The notes below the pieces were generated by a model. The model was not told the DNA's origin and searched no databases. It worked only from the letters and a program-made list of their open reading frames with translations. Shown piece by piece: positions 9,245-18,233 of a stretch of 64,000 nucleotides of DNA (positions are counted from its first letter, which is position 1; each line of letters begins with the position of its first letter). Source of the stretch: an uncultured Prevotellaceae bacterium (GTDB lineage: Bacteria; Bacteroidota; Bacteroidia; Bacteroidales; Bacteroidaceae). The stretch lies in contig CADCDK010000017.1 of NCBI GenBank assembly GCA_902800185.1, forward strand, positions 1 through 64,000. The letters run 5' to 3'. A program made the translations under genes and the position numbers.

Positions 9245-10513
9245 ATGCTATACTACATCTTCAGATTCTTAGAACAGTTCAACATACCGGGCGCTCACGT
9301 CTGGCAATACATTTCCTTCCGTGCACTACTCACACTGATCCTCTCACTCATCATCTCTGCATGGTTTGGCGAGAAGTTCATCAAGTTCATGAAGCGCCGT
9401 AACATCTCCGAGACAGCACGCGAAGCAAGCATCGACCCCTTTGGCGAGAAGAAAAAAGGCGTGGCGACCATGGGAGGCATCATCATCCTGGTTTCCATCC
9501 TTGTGCCCGTCCTGTTGTTTGGACGTATGCGCAACATCTACCTGTTGCTGATGATCGGCACCACAGTATGGCTCGGCTTCCTTGGATTCCTGGATGACTA
9601 CATCAAAATCTTCAAGAAAGACAAGGAAGGACTCAAAGGCAAGTACAAGATCATAGGACAAGTGAGCATCGGACTGATTGTAGGACTGGTGCTCTGGGCA
9701 AGTCCCGATGCCAAAATCCATGAGAACCTGACCATCACGGACAACAACCAAGTGACCGTCGTCCACAAAACAGAGCCGGTGAAATCGCTCAAGACAACCA
9801 TTCCTTTCGTGAAGACACACGACCTGAACTACTCGGACGTGATGGCGTTCTGTGGGCAGTACAAGGTAGCAGCCGGATGGGTGCTCTTCGTCATCATGAC
9901 CATCCTGGTGGTGACAGCCGTTTCCAACGGTGCCAATCTGAACGACGGAATGGACGGAATGTGTGCAGGAAACTCAGCCATTATCGGTGTGGCATTAGGG
10001 ATATTGGCCTATGTGTCCAGCCATATTGAGTTTGCATCCTATCTGAACATCATGTACATTCCGGGTTCACAGGAGTTAGTGGTATTCCTTTGTGCGTTCA
10101 TTGGGGCCATGATCGGCTTCCTTTGGTACAATGCCTACCCCGCACAGGTGTTCATGGGAGACACAGGATCGCTCATGATTGGCGGAATCATCGGTGTATG
10201 CGCCATCATCATCCATAAAGAGCTGATGCTGCCGATCCTGTGCGGAATCTTCTTCGTGGAGAGCCTCAGCGTCATCATACAAACACAAATATTCAAAATC
10301 TACAAACGCAAAGGCCAGCGGGTTCGCGTGTTCAGGGCAACACCCATTCATGACAACTTCCGCAAACTCGACAGCCAACTCGACGCGACAAGCCGATACA
10401 TCTTCAAAGGATGGCCAGAACGCCAGTTCCATGAGTCAAAGATTACCATCCGCTTCTGGATAACAACCATTATTCTGGCAGCGTTGACAATCATCACATT
10501 GAAGATTAGGTAA
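9245..10513 (+). CDS. mraY: Phospho-MurNAc-pentapeptide transferase MraY
   Basis: A 422-residue polytopic membrane enzyme that makes lipid I from UDP-MurNAc-pentapeptide and undecaprenyl phosphate. Catalytic motifs are intact: DDYIKIFKKDKEGL, NGANLNDGMDGM and VFMGDTGSLMIGG, then a C-terminal PIHDNFRKL block. It is about 60 residues longer than E. coli MraY because of a polar insert (about residues 155-205) between membrane helices, which I believe is common in Bacteroidota. Its stop codon is also the end of the first unit of the heptamer array preceding murD. Confidence 0.95.
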   Translation: MLYYIFRFLEQFNIPGAHVWQYISFRALLTLILSLIISAWFGEKFIKFMKRRNISETAREASIDPFGEKKKGVATMGGIIILVSILVPVLLFGRMRNIYLLLMIGTTVWLGFLGFLDDYIKIFKKDKEGLKGKYKIIGQVSIGLIVGLVLWASPDAKIHENLTITDNNQVTVVHKTEPVKSLKTTIPFVKTHDLNYSDVMAFCGQYKVAAGWVLFVIMTILVVTAVSNGANLNDGMDGMCAGNSAIIGVALGILAYVSSHIEFASYLNIMYIPGSQELVVFLCAFIGAMIGFLWYNAYPAQVFMGDTGSLMIGGIIGVCAIIIHKELMLPILCGIFFVESLSVIIQTQIFKIYKRKGQRVRVFRATPIHDNFRKLDSQLDATSRYIFKGWPERQFHESKITIRFWITTIILAALTIITLKIR

Positions 10514-10611
10514 TAGGTAAGAAGTAATAGGTAAGAGGGAAGAAGGAAGAGGGAAGAAGGAAGAGGGAAGAAGGAAGAAGGAATAGGTAATAGGTAATAG
10601 GTAAGAGGTAA
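10507..10611. repeat. Fifteen-unit heptamer tandem array between mraY and murD
   Basis: Fifteen consecutive 7-base units fit the pattern [TG]ARGKAA or close to it: taggtaa, gaagtaa, gagggaa, gaaggaa and gaggtaa variants. The central block of seven units is purine-only (GAGGGAA/GAAGGAA) and is flanked by taggtaa units on both sides. The first unit contains the mraY stop codon, and a decayed sixteenth unit (tatataa) leads into the murD start. The units are directly contiguous, with no spacers. Confidence 0.9.
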
Positions 10612-10622
10612 TATATAAAAAT

Positions 10623-11954
10623 ATGAGCAGAATAGTAGTATTAGGAGCAGCAGAAAGTGGAGCCGGTGCAGCTGTGCTGGCTAAGAAGCAAGGATTCGAG
10701 GTTTTCGTCTCGGACATGGGAGGTATTAAGGACAAATACAAGAAGATGCTTGACGACCACGGCATCGAGTGGGAAGAGAAACAACACACGGAAGAGAAGA
10801 TTCTCTCCGCCGACGAAATCATTAAAAGTCCTGGCATACCCAACGAAGCCCCGATGGTTCGCAAGGCCATCGAGCGCAACATTCCCATTATCAGTGAGAT
10901 AGAGTTTGCCGGACGATATACCAACTCCAAGATGATTTGCATCACAGGCTCCAATGGAAAGACCACTACGACCTCGCTCATCTATCATATCTTCCGCGAG
11001 GCCGGCTATGATGCCGGACTTGCCGGAAACATCGGTAACTCCCTGGCCTTGCAAGTAGCCGAGGATCCACACGAGTACTACATCATCGAGCTCAGTTCCT
11101 TCCAGCTTGACAACATGTATGACTTCCGAGCCAACATTGCCATTCTGCTGAACATCACGCCCGATCATCTCGACCGCTACGATAACTGCATGCAGAACTA
11201 CGTGGATTCGAAGATGCGCATTATTCAGAACCAGACCAATGAGGACTCGTTCATCTATTGGAACGACGACCCCATCATCAAGCGTGAACTGGAGAAATAT
11301 GACATCAAGGCCATGCAATGCCCCTTCTCCGAGCTGAAAGAGAAAGGTTCCATCGGCTACATTGAAGAGGGACAATACACCATTGAGATACCGACGCCTT
11401 TCAACATGGAGCAAGAAGCGCTCTCGCTGACAGGCAAACACAACATATACAACTCCTTGGCTGCCGGCATCGCCACCAACATCGCCGGAATCAAAAAAGA
11501 GGTCATCCGTAAGAGCCTCAGTGACTTCCCGGGCGTGGAGCACCGTCTGGAAAAGGTGTGCAAGGTGGGAGGAGTGGAATATATCAACGACTCCAAGGCA
11601 ACCAACGTAGATGCTTGCTGGTATGCGTTGGAGAGCATGAAGACTCCCACCATCCTCATCATCGGCGGCAAGGACAAGGGCAACGACTACAACGAAATCA
11701 AGGAGCTGGTACAACGCAAGTGCGTAGGACTGGTCTATCTCGGTGCCGACAACACCAAGCTCCACAACTTCTTTGACCCGTTAGGGATTCCCGTGCGCGA
11801 CACCCACTCCATGAAAGAGTGTGTGGAAGCATGCTACGAGATGGCACGCCCTGGCGACACCGTACTGCTCTCCCCGTGCTGTGCGTCTTTCGACCTGTTC
11901 AAGAACATGGAAGACCGCGGCGAACAATTCAAAACGCTCGTTAGAAATCTGTAG
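10623..11954 (+). CDS. murD: UDP-MurNAc-L-alanine : D-glutamate ligase MurD
   Basis: A 443-residue Mur ligase adding D-glutamate. It has an N-terminal Rossmann domain (RIVVLGAAESGAGAAVLAKK), the ATP loop ITGSNGKTTTTSLIYH, LLNITPDHLDRY, the Mg/substrate block LTGKHNIYN and the C-terminal HRLEKVCKVGGVEYINDSKA. The start at 10623 follows directly on the heptamer array, so the usual leader and ribosome-binding region is replaced by repeat sequence. ftsW follows three bases after the stop. Confidence 0.95.
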   Translation: MSRIVVLGAAESGAGAAVLAKKQGFEVFVSDMGGIKDKYKKMLDDHGIEWEEKQHTEEKILSADEIIKSPGIPNEAPMVRKAIERNIPIISEIEFAGRYTNSKMICITGSNGKTTTTSLIYHIFREAGYDAGLAGNIGNSLALQVAEDPHEYYIIELSSFQLDNMYDFRANIAILLNITPDHLDRYDNCMQNYVDSKMRIIQNQTNEDSFIYWNDDPIIKRELEKYDIKAMQCPFSELKEKGSIGYIEEGQYTIEIPTPFNMEQEALSLTGKHNIYNSLAAGIATNIAGIKKEVIRKSLSDFPGVEHRLEKVCKVGGVEYINDSKATNVDACWYALESMKTPTILIIGGKDKGNDYNEIKELVQRKCVGLVYLGADNTKLHNFFDPLGIPVRDTHSMKECVEACYEMARPGDTVLLSPCCASFDLFKNMEDRGEQFKTLVRNL

Positions 11955-11957
11955 GAA

Positions 11958-13232
11958 ATGGTAAACAAGACACTCAGCAACCTCTTCAAAGGCGACAAAG
12001 TCATCTGGATGGTGTTCTTCTTCCTTTGCATCATCAGTGTGATCGAGGTCTATTCGGCTTCGTCACAGCTGACGTACAAAGGCGGAAGCTACCTGGCACC
12101 GGTTATCAAGCACGTCGGCATTCTGATCATCGGCATCTTCTGCATGCTGGTAACGATGAACATCAAGTGCAAATATTTCAAGATTGTAACGCCATTCCTG
12201 CTCGTCATCTCATTCCTGATGCTCATTTGGGTGTTCGTGGCAGGGCACTCCACCAATGGTGCCTCGCGCTGGGTGGGTATCATGGGCATGCAGTTCCAGC
12301 CGTCTGAGATAGCCAAAGGCGCACTGGTACTTGCCACGGCACAGATTCTAAGTGCTATGCAGACCGAGCAAGGCGCTGACAAACACGCCTTCAAATACAT
12401 CCTCATAGTCTGTGCCTTCATCATACCGCCCATCCTTGTCGAGAACTTCTCCACAGCAGCCCTCATTTGCGCGGTCATCTTCATGATGATGGTCATTGGA
12501 CGTGTACCGATGTATCAATTAGGCCGACTGGTGGGAGTCGTTGTGATCTTGATTGTATTCCTGCTATCCATGATTATGCTGGTCGGTGACGCGAAGGCCG
12601 AGGAGAAGCAACAGGCCACACTGACAGAAACCGTCGATGGAGAAAAAACAGAGAAAAAAGGGGGACTGACCAAGGTCTTCCACCGCTTTGACACTTGGAA
12701 AGCACGTATAGAGAAATTCTCGAAAAAGGAGTATGTACCACCAGAGAAGGTGGATCTGGACAAAGACGGACAAGTGGCGCATGCCAACATTGCCATCGCA
12801 TCGTCGAACATCGTTGGACGTGGACCGGGTAACTCCATTGAGCGCGACTTCCTCTCTCAGGCGTTCTCCGACTTCATCTACGCCATCATCATTGAGGAGA
12901 TGGGCTTCTTCGGTGCATTCTTTGTAGCGATGCTATACATCATACTGCTCTTCCGAACAGGTCGTATCGCCAATTACTGCGAGAATGCCTTCCCAGCGTT
13001 TCTGGCATTAGGGCTGGCACTGCTACTGGTCACACAGGCGTTGTTCAACATGTGCGTAGCTGTGGGATTGGCACCTGTCACAGGACAGCCGCTGCCGTTA
13101 ATCTCCAAGGGAGGAACATCGACGATGATCAACTGTATCTACGTGGGTGTCATTCTCAGTGTGAGCCGCTCTGCCAAGAAGAAAGAGGTCGTTACCGACG
13201 ACTTCACGGTGGGCGATACAGTGCTTGCCTGA
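11958..13232 (+). CDS. ftsW: SEDS-family septal glycosyltransferase FtsW
   Basis: A 424-residue polytopic SEDS protein that polymerises lipid II at the septum together with FtsI. Family motifs are FQPSEIAKGALVL, GPGNSIERDFL with FSDFIYAIIIEEMGFFG, and the late LPLISKGGTSTM. A charged insert (about residues 210-275, rich in Glu/Lys, ending KVDLDKDGQV) enlarges one loop compared with E. coli. A new promoter-like element follows the gene, before murG. Confidence 0.93.
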   Translation: MVNKTLSNLFKGDKVIWMVFFFLCIISVIEVYSASSQLTYKGGSYLAPVIKHVGILIIGIFCMLVTMNIKCKYFKIVTPFLLVISFLMLIWVFVAGHSTNGASRWVGIMGMQFQPSEIAKGALVLATAQILSAMQTEQGADKHAFKYILIVCAFIIPPILVENFSTAALICAVIFMMMVIGRVPMYQLGRLVGVVVILIVFLLSMIMLVGDAKAEEKQQATLTETVDGEKTEKKGGLTKVFHRFDTWKARIEKFSKKEYVPPEKVDLDKDGQVAHANIAIASSNIVGRGPGNSIERDFLSQAFSDFIYAIIIEEMGFFGAFFVAMLYIILLFRTGRIANYCENAFPAFLALGLALLLVTQALFNMCVAVGLAPVTGQPLPLISKGGTSTMINCIYVGVILSVSRSAKKKEVVTDDFTVGDTVLA

Positions 13233-13296
13233 AAGAACAATTGGACGACATGAATAAAATGCGGCAAAAAAATGTTCGTAATTGACAGAAAATGAG

Positions 13297-13304
13297 TAAT
13301 TTTG
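13297..13304 (+). promoter_or_regulatory. Possible internal dcw promoter before murG
   Basis: TAATTTTG fits TAnnTTTG and sits 26 bases before the murG ATG, in the longest gap (97 bp) of the upstream dcw block. A convincing -33 element at 19-21 bases was not found, so an internal promoter is only suggested. Confidence 0.4.
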
Positions 13305-13329
13305 TGGCAAAAATAAGAAGAATTCAACA

Positions 13330-14448
13330 ATGGAGCAAGAAATAAGAGTCATCATCAGCGGAGGCGGAACAGGTGGACACATCTTTCCCGCCATATCGAT
13401 AGCCAATGCCATTCGTGCCAAACGTCCCGATGCAAAGATACTGTTTGTGGGTGCTTTGGGGCGCATGGAGATGCAGCGCGTGCCTGCCGCCGGATACGAA
13501 ATAAAGGGTCTGCCCATCTGTGGATTCGACCGCCAGAACCTGCTGAAGAACTTCAAAGTTCTCTACAAGATATGGAAGAGCCAGCGCATGGCGAAGCAAA
13601 TCATCCGCGACTTCCGCCCGATGGCTGCCGTTGGCGTGGGTGGATATGCCAGCGGGCCAACACTGAACAAATGCGCCGACGCAGGTGTGCCCTGCCTGAT
13701 TCAAGAGCAGAACAGCTATGCAGGAGTCACCAACAAGCTGTTGGCCAAGAAAGCACAGAAGATTTGCGTTGCCTATGAGGGCATGGAACGCTTCTTCCCC
13801 GCTGACAAGATTGTGATGACCGGCAACCCCGTGCGCCAGTCACTTCTTGAGACAACCATTACCCGCGAGAAGGCAGTGGCCAGCTTCGGCCTCGACCCAC
13901 AGAAGAAAACCATCCTACTGGTAGGCGGAAGCCTTGGTGCACGCACCGTGAACGAAAGTGTCCTCCAACATCTGGATCTCGTCGAGAAGAGTGATGTACA
14001 GTTTATCTGGCAGACAGGAAAATACTATAACGCTTCCATCAACGAGCAATTGAAAGCTCACAAGCCGCTGCCCAATCTCGTAGTGACCGACTTCATCAGC
14101 GACATGGGAGCCGCCTATCGTGCTGCCGACCTCGTCATCAGCCGTGCCGGAGCCAGTTCCATCAGTGAGTTCTGCCTCATCGGTAAGCCCGTCATCCTGG
14201 TACCATCGCCCAATGTGGCTGAAGACCACCAGACCAAGAATGCCCTGGCATTGGCCAACCGAGACGCCGCACTTTACGTCAAGGATGCCGACGCACCGCA
14301 ACAGCTGTTGTCCCTGGCACTGAAGACCGTCAACGACAGCACCCGTCTGGACACCCTGCGGCAGAACATCCTCAAGCTGGCATTGCCGAACTCTGCCGAC
14401 ATCATTGCCGACGAAGTCATCCGCATGGCACTAAAAACCGAGGCCTAA
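13330..14448 (+). CDS. murG: UDP-GlcNAc : lipid I N-acetylglucosaminyltransferase MurG
   Basis: A 372-residue GT28-family peripheral membrane enzyme converting lipid I to lipid II. It carries the N-terminal lipid I loop GGGTGGHIFPAI, the second G-rich loop GVGGYASGPTL, QEQNSYAGVTNK, and the C-terminal UDP-GlcNAc site ISRAGASSISEFCLIGKP followed by PVPSPNVAEDHQ-type text (here LVPSPNVAEDHQTKNA). Length and motif order are standard. Confidence 0.95.
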   Translation: MEQEIRVIISGGGTGGHIFPAISIANAIRAKRPDAKILFVGALGRMEMQRVPAAGYEIKGLPICGFDRQNLLKNFKVLYKIWKSQRMAKQIIRDFRPMAAVGVGGYASGPTLNKCADAGVPCLIQEQNSYAGVTNKLLAKKAQKICVAYEGMERFFPADKIVMTGNPVRQSLLETTITREKAVASFGLDPQKKTILLVGGSLGARTVNESVLQHLDLVEKSDVQFIWQTGKYYNASINEQLKAHKPLPNLVVTDFISDMGAAYRAADLVISRAGASSISEFCLIGKPVILVPSPNVAEDHQTKNALALANRDAALYVKDADAPQQLLSLALKTVNDSTRLDTLRQNILKLALPNSADIIADEVIRMALKTEA

Positions 14449-14504
14449 ACCCTCTCAGGAACCTGTTCCCAAGAACAGACAAACAACAGAAAACGAATAA
14501 AGAA

Positions 14505-15881
14505 ATGGAAATAAAGGACATCAGAGCAGTTTACTTCATTGGAGCCGGAGGTATCGGCATGAGTGCCATCGCCCGCTATTTCATCAAGCGCGGCCTTGTT
14601 GTGGCAGGCTACGACCGCACCCCCACCCCACTTACCACCCGACTGGAGAAGGAAGGAATGCTCATACACTACGAGGAAAACGTTGACGAGATTCCACATG
14701 CCTGCAAAAAGCCAGAATCATGTCTGGTGATTTACACGCCTGCCATTCCTGCAAGCCATCAAGAGTTGATCTATTTCCGTGAGAACGGTTTTGAGATTCA
14801 GAAGCGCGCACAAGTACTGGGCGAACTGACCCGCATGCACAAAGGACTCTGCGTTGCAGGAACCCATGGCAAGACCAGCACGTCAACCATGTGTGCCCAC
14901 ATCATGAACCAAAGTTCACTGGGCTGCAACGCCTTCCTCGGAGGTATTTCCAAGAACTACGGTACCAACTACATCCTCTCTGACACGAGCAATTTCGTTG
15001 TCATTGAGGCTGACGAGTTTGACCGCTCCTTCCACTGGCTGAACCCCTGGATGAGCGTCATCACCTCCACCGACCCCGACCATCTGGATATCTACGGGAC
15101 GAAAGAAGCCTATCTTGAGAGTTTCAGACACTATACCACGCTCATACAGCCTGGCGGTGCGCTCATCATTCACCGTGATCTGGAGATGAAAGCCAATGTG
15201 CAGGAAGGGGTCAGGGTTTACGACTACGCACTCGACCAAGGCGATTTCCACGCAGAGAACATCTGCATCGGCAACGGACAAATCAAGTTCGACTTCGTGT
15301 CGCCCATCGAGCGAGTCAACAACGTCAAGTTGGGCAATCCCGTGCCTATCAATATCGAAAACGGCATCGCTGCCATGGCGATGGCACAGCTGAACGGCTG
15401 TACAGCCAAGGAGTTGCGCTACGGCATGAACACCTATCGAGGTGTGGAGCGTCGCTTTGACTTCAAGATCAAGGATGAGAAGCATGTCTTCCTCTCCGAC
15501 TATGCCCACCATCCCAACGAGATCCTGCAAAGTGCCAAGAGTCTGCGCCAGTTGTATCAAGACCGCAAGATAACGGCGATTTTCCAGCCGCATCTCTATA
15601 GCCGCACACGCGACTTCTACCATGAGTTTGCTGATGCACTGAGCCTTCTCGACGAAGTCATTCTCTGCGACATCTATCCCGCACGGGAAGCACCCATCCC
15701 GGGAGTCACCAGTCAGCTCATCTACGACAACCTGCGTCCGGGCATCGAGAAGAGTATGATACATCTCGACGAGGTCCTGCCGCTTGTCAAGAGCCGCGAC
15801 TTTGACGTGCTGGTTCTTCTTGGTGCCGGTGACCTGGACGGTCTGGCACCACAAATCACCCAAATCATCAACAAAAAGTAA
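14505..15881 (+). CDS. murC: UDP-N-acetylmuramate : L-alanine ligase MurC
   Basis: A 458-residue Mur ligase adding L-alanine to UDP-MurNAc. Motifs are FIGAGGIGMSAIA at the N-terminus, the ATP loop CVAGTHGKTSTSTM, EADEFDRSF, TSTDPDHLDIY, and the C-terminal YAHHPNEI and FQPHLYSRTRDF. The 56-base gap upstream contains only a small perfect 6-bp hairpin (CTGTTC/GAACAG) with no T run. ftsQ begins at the next base after the stop. Confidence 0.95.
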   Translation: MEIKDIRAVYFIGAGGIGMSAIARYFIKRGLVVAGYDRTPTPLTTRLEKEGMLIHYEENVDEIPHACKKPESCLVIYTPAIPASHQELIYFRENGFEIQKRAQVLGELTRMHKGLCVAGTHGKTSTSTMCAHIMNQSSLGCNAFLGGISKNYGTNYILSDTSNFVVIEADEFDRSFHWLNPWMSVITSTDPDHLDIYGTKEAYLESFRHYTTLIQPGGALIIHRDLEMKANVQEGVRVYDYALDQGDFHAENICIGNGQIKFDFVSPIERVNNVKLGNPVPINIENGIAAMAMAQLNGCTAKELRYGMNTYRGVERRFDFKIKDEKHVFLSDYAHHPNEILQSAKSLRQLYQDRKITAIFQPHLYSRTRDFYHEFADALSLLDEVILCDIYPAREAPIPGVTSQLIYDNLRPGIEKSMIHLDEVLPLVKSRDFDVLVLLGAGDLDGLAPQITQIINKK

Positions 15882-16676
15882 ATGACCATCAACTGGAAGA
15901 AACCTCTACTCATAGCTTTCGACTTAGTGCTTGCCGCCTATCTCGTCATGGCTGTCACCGCATTCAACAAACCGGATGTGGCCAGCTATACATGCAATCA
16001 GGTTGTCATCAACATTCAAGACGAGGCCATTAATGGCTTTATCAAACCCAACGACATCTCTGCACGACTGAAGAAGGCACGCCTGCACCCACTCAACAAG
16101 CCCATGAGTAAGGTGGATTCCCGCAAGATTGAAGAGACCCTGAAACAGAGTCCCTTCGTCAACACGGTGGAATGCTATAAGACACAAGACGGTCATGTCT
16201 ATATCACCCTGACGCAACGACTGCCCATTGTCAGAATCAAGGCAGACAACGGCGACGACTACTATCTTGATGACAACGACTGCGTGATGCCGAACTCGTT
16301 GTACACTTCCGACCTCATCATCACGACCGGCCACGTGAGCAACAGCTTTGCGACCAACTACATTTCTCCGCTCAGCAAAACCCTCATGGCCAATGATTTC
16401 TGGAAGAACCAAATAGAGCAAATCAACGTATTGCCAGACTATAGCATCGAACTCATCCCGCGCGTAGGACAGCACATCATCAACATCGGACGGCTACCCA
16501 CCAGTCCGAACAAGGCTGAACGTGCCAAGCTCATCAACAGCTTCATGGCCAACAAACTGGACCGACTTGAGAAATTCTACCGATACGGCCTCTCCAGGGC
16601 TGGCTGGAACAAATATGCCTATATCAACGTAGAGTTTGATAATCAGATTATCTGCAAGAAGAAAGTTGACAAATAA
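15882..16676 (+). CDS. ftsQ: Cell division protein FtsQ
   Basis: A 264-residue bitopic protein: a short cytoplasmic start, one membrane helix (LLIAFDLVLAAYLVMAVTAF) and a periplasmic region. A POTRA-like first half (VVINIQDEAINGFIKPNDI to FVNTVECYKTQDGHVYITL) is followed by a beta domain (QRLPIVRIKADNGDDYYLDD). It would scaffold FtsL/FtsB and FtsI/FtsW. The identification rests on position between murC and ftsA plus topology; sequence conservation of FtsQ is low. Confidence 0.9.
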   Translation: MTINWKKPLLIAFDLVLAAYLVMAVTAFNKPDVASYTCNQVVINIQDEAINGFIKPNDISARLKKARLHPLNKPMSKVDSRKIEETLKQSPFVNTVECYKTQDGHVYITLTQRLPIVRIKADNGDDYYLDDNDCVMPNSLYTSDLIITTGHVSNSFATNYISPLSKTLMANDFWKNQIEQINVLPDYSIELIPRVGQHIINIGRLPTSPNKAERAKLINSFMANKLDRLEKFYRYGLSRAGWNKYAYINVEFDNQIICKKKVDK

Positions 16677-16738
16677 ATCCCTCACACACGACAGGGACAA
16701 TGAAAAAAGAAAATAAAAATAAAATATAGAAATCAATT

Positions 16739-18190
16739 ATGCCAAAGGAGTTTATTGTAGCAATCGAGCTGGGCTCATCAAAGATGACCGGCATCGTTGG
16801 AAAGAAAAATCTGGACGGCAGTATATCCGTGCTGGCCGTTGTCAAGGAAGATTCCTCCACCTGTATTCGTAACGGTGTGGTTTACAACATTGACAAAACC
16901 GTAACTTGCCTGACCAACATCAAAAAGAAGTTGGAGACGATCCTCAAATCTAACATTGCCAAAGTCTATGTAGGTGTGGGTGGACAAAGCATCCGCAGCA
17001 TCAGAAACAACATTGTCAAAGAGTTGCCCGCCGACACTGTTGTAACACAAGACATGGTGAATGAGCTCATGGATGCCAATCGCATCCAGACCTATCCCGA
17101 CCAGGAGATCCTCGATGCCGCTACACAAGAGTACAAGGTTGACCAGCAGTACCAGCTCGACCCTGTAGGTATTCAGTGCAGCCGTCTCGAAGGCAACTTC
17201 CTGAATATCCTATGGCGTAAGACTTTCTACCGCAATCTCAACAAATGCTTTGAGCAAGCAGGCATCTCCATTGCCGAGATGTATTTGGCACCGTTAGTGC
17301 TTGCCGAGTGCGTGCTCACCGAAGCAGAGCGTCGGGCAGGCTGCGTGCTCGTGGACCTGGGAGCCGACACGACAACCGTCTCCGTTTACTACAAGAACAT
17401 CCTTCGCCATTTGGCCGTGATTCCCATCGGTGGACACAATATTACCAAAGACATCTCATCTCTGCAAATGGAAGAGAGCGATGCCGAGAAGATGAAACTG
17501 AAATATGCCAGTGCCTTTACCGACAACAACGACATTGACAATTCACTCATGCTCTCCATCGACCAGGATCGTTCCGTTGAAAGTCGCCGGTTCATTGAAA
17601 TCGTAGAAGCACGTGTTGAGGAAATCATCGAGAATGTATGGTTCCAAGTCCCCAACGACTATATTGACAAGCTTCTTGGTGGCATCATCCTCACTGGCGG
17701 CGGTGCGAACATGAAGAACATTGAGCGGGCCTTCCGCAACCGCACACACATGGAGAAGATTCGCATTGCCAAGTTTGTGAACCTGGTCATCAATTCCAAC
17801 AACAGCGAGATAACAGCCCACGACGGCACCATGAACACCGTTTTAGGACTGCTGTCAAAAGGTGACATGAACTGCGCTGGCGAAGAAATTAGCAACGACC
17901 TCTTCGGACAGAACGACCAGAACGGAGCAACATCTGCCGAAAGCCAGCAAAAAGCTCCACGCTCACTGAACGAGATTACTGGAACAGGAATCGTACAAAC
18001 CGAGGAGGAAAAGAAGAAAGCTGAAGAAGAAATACGGCGCAAGAAGGAAGCTGAAGAAGAAGCTGCACGCCAAGCAGCCGAAGAGGAACGTGAACGCCTT
18101 CGCAAGCAGAAAAGCGAAAACAGTCTTGGCAATAAAACCATCCGCGGACTCAAGAACTTCTTCAAGAAAATGGTAGAAGAGGAAGAATAA
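16739..18190 (+). CDS. ftsA: Cell division actin-like protein FtsA with long C-terminal coiled coil
   Basis: A 483-residue actin-fold ATPase that anchors FtsZ to the membrane. It has phosphate loop 1 (VAIELGSSKMTGIVG), VDLGADTTTVSVY and the late adenosine motif GGIILTGGGANMKNI. After the ATPase core a linker leads into a highly charged coiled coil (about residues 420-460, Lys/Glu/Ala/Arg-rich) and then a terminal amphipathic helix (IRGLKNFFKKMVEEEE) that should insert in the membrane. The coiled coil is longer than in E. coli FtsA. Confidence 0.95.
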   Translation: MPKEFIVAIELGSSKMTGIVGKKNLDGSISVLAVVKEDSSTCIRNGVVYNIDKTVTCLTNIKKKLETILKSNIAKVYVGVGGQSIRSIRNNIVKELPADTVVTQDMVNELMDANRIQTYPDQEILDAATQEYKVDQQYQLDPVGIQCSRLEGNFLNILWRKTFYRNLNKCFEQAGISIAEMYLAPLVLAECVLTEAERRAGCVLVDLGADTTTVSVYYKNILRHLAVIPIGGHNITKDISSLQMEESDAEKMKLKYASAFTDNNDIDNSLMLSIDQDRSVESRRFIEIVEARVEEIIENVWFQVPNDYIDKLLGGIILTGGGANMKNIERAFRNRTHMEKIRIAKFVNLVINSNNSEITAHDGTMNTVLGLLSKGDMNCAGEEISNDLFGQNDQNGATSAESQQKAPRSLNEITGTGIVQTEEEKKKAEEEIRRKKEAEEEAARQAAEEERERLRKQKSENSLGNKTIRGLKNFFKKMVEEEE

Positions 18191-18233
18191 CACAACACAT
18201 CAACCACTATCCATCAACCCTCAAATATCACAC

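Noticed and set aside
10507..10611. CRISPR-like array
   Set aside because: Units are contiguous 7-mers without spacers, and no cas genes are near.
10641..11765. Minus-strand open frame (374 codons) opposite murD
   Set aside because: Shadow of murD; no recognisable protein features and no promoter or ribosome-binding signal.
14464..14479. Small hairpin CTGTTC/GAACAG between murG and murC as a terminator
   Set aside because: Only 6 bp and followed by mixed A-rich sequence rather than a T run.
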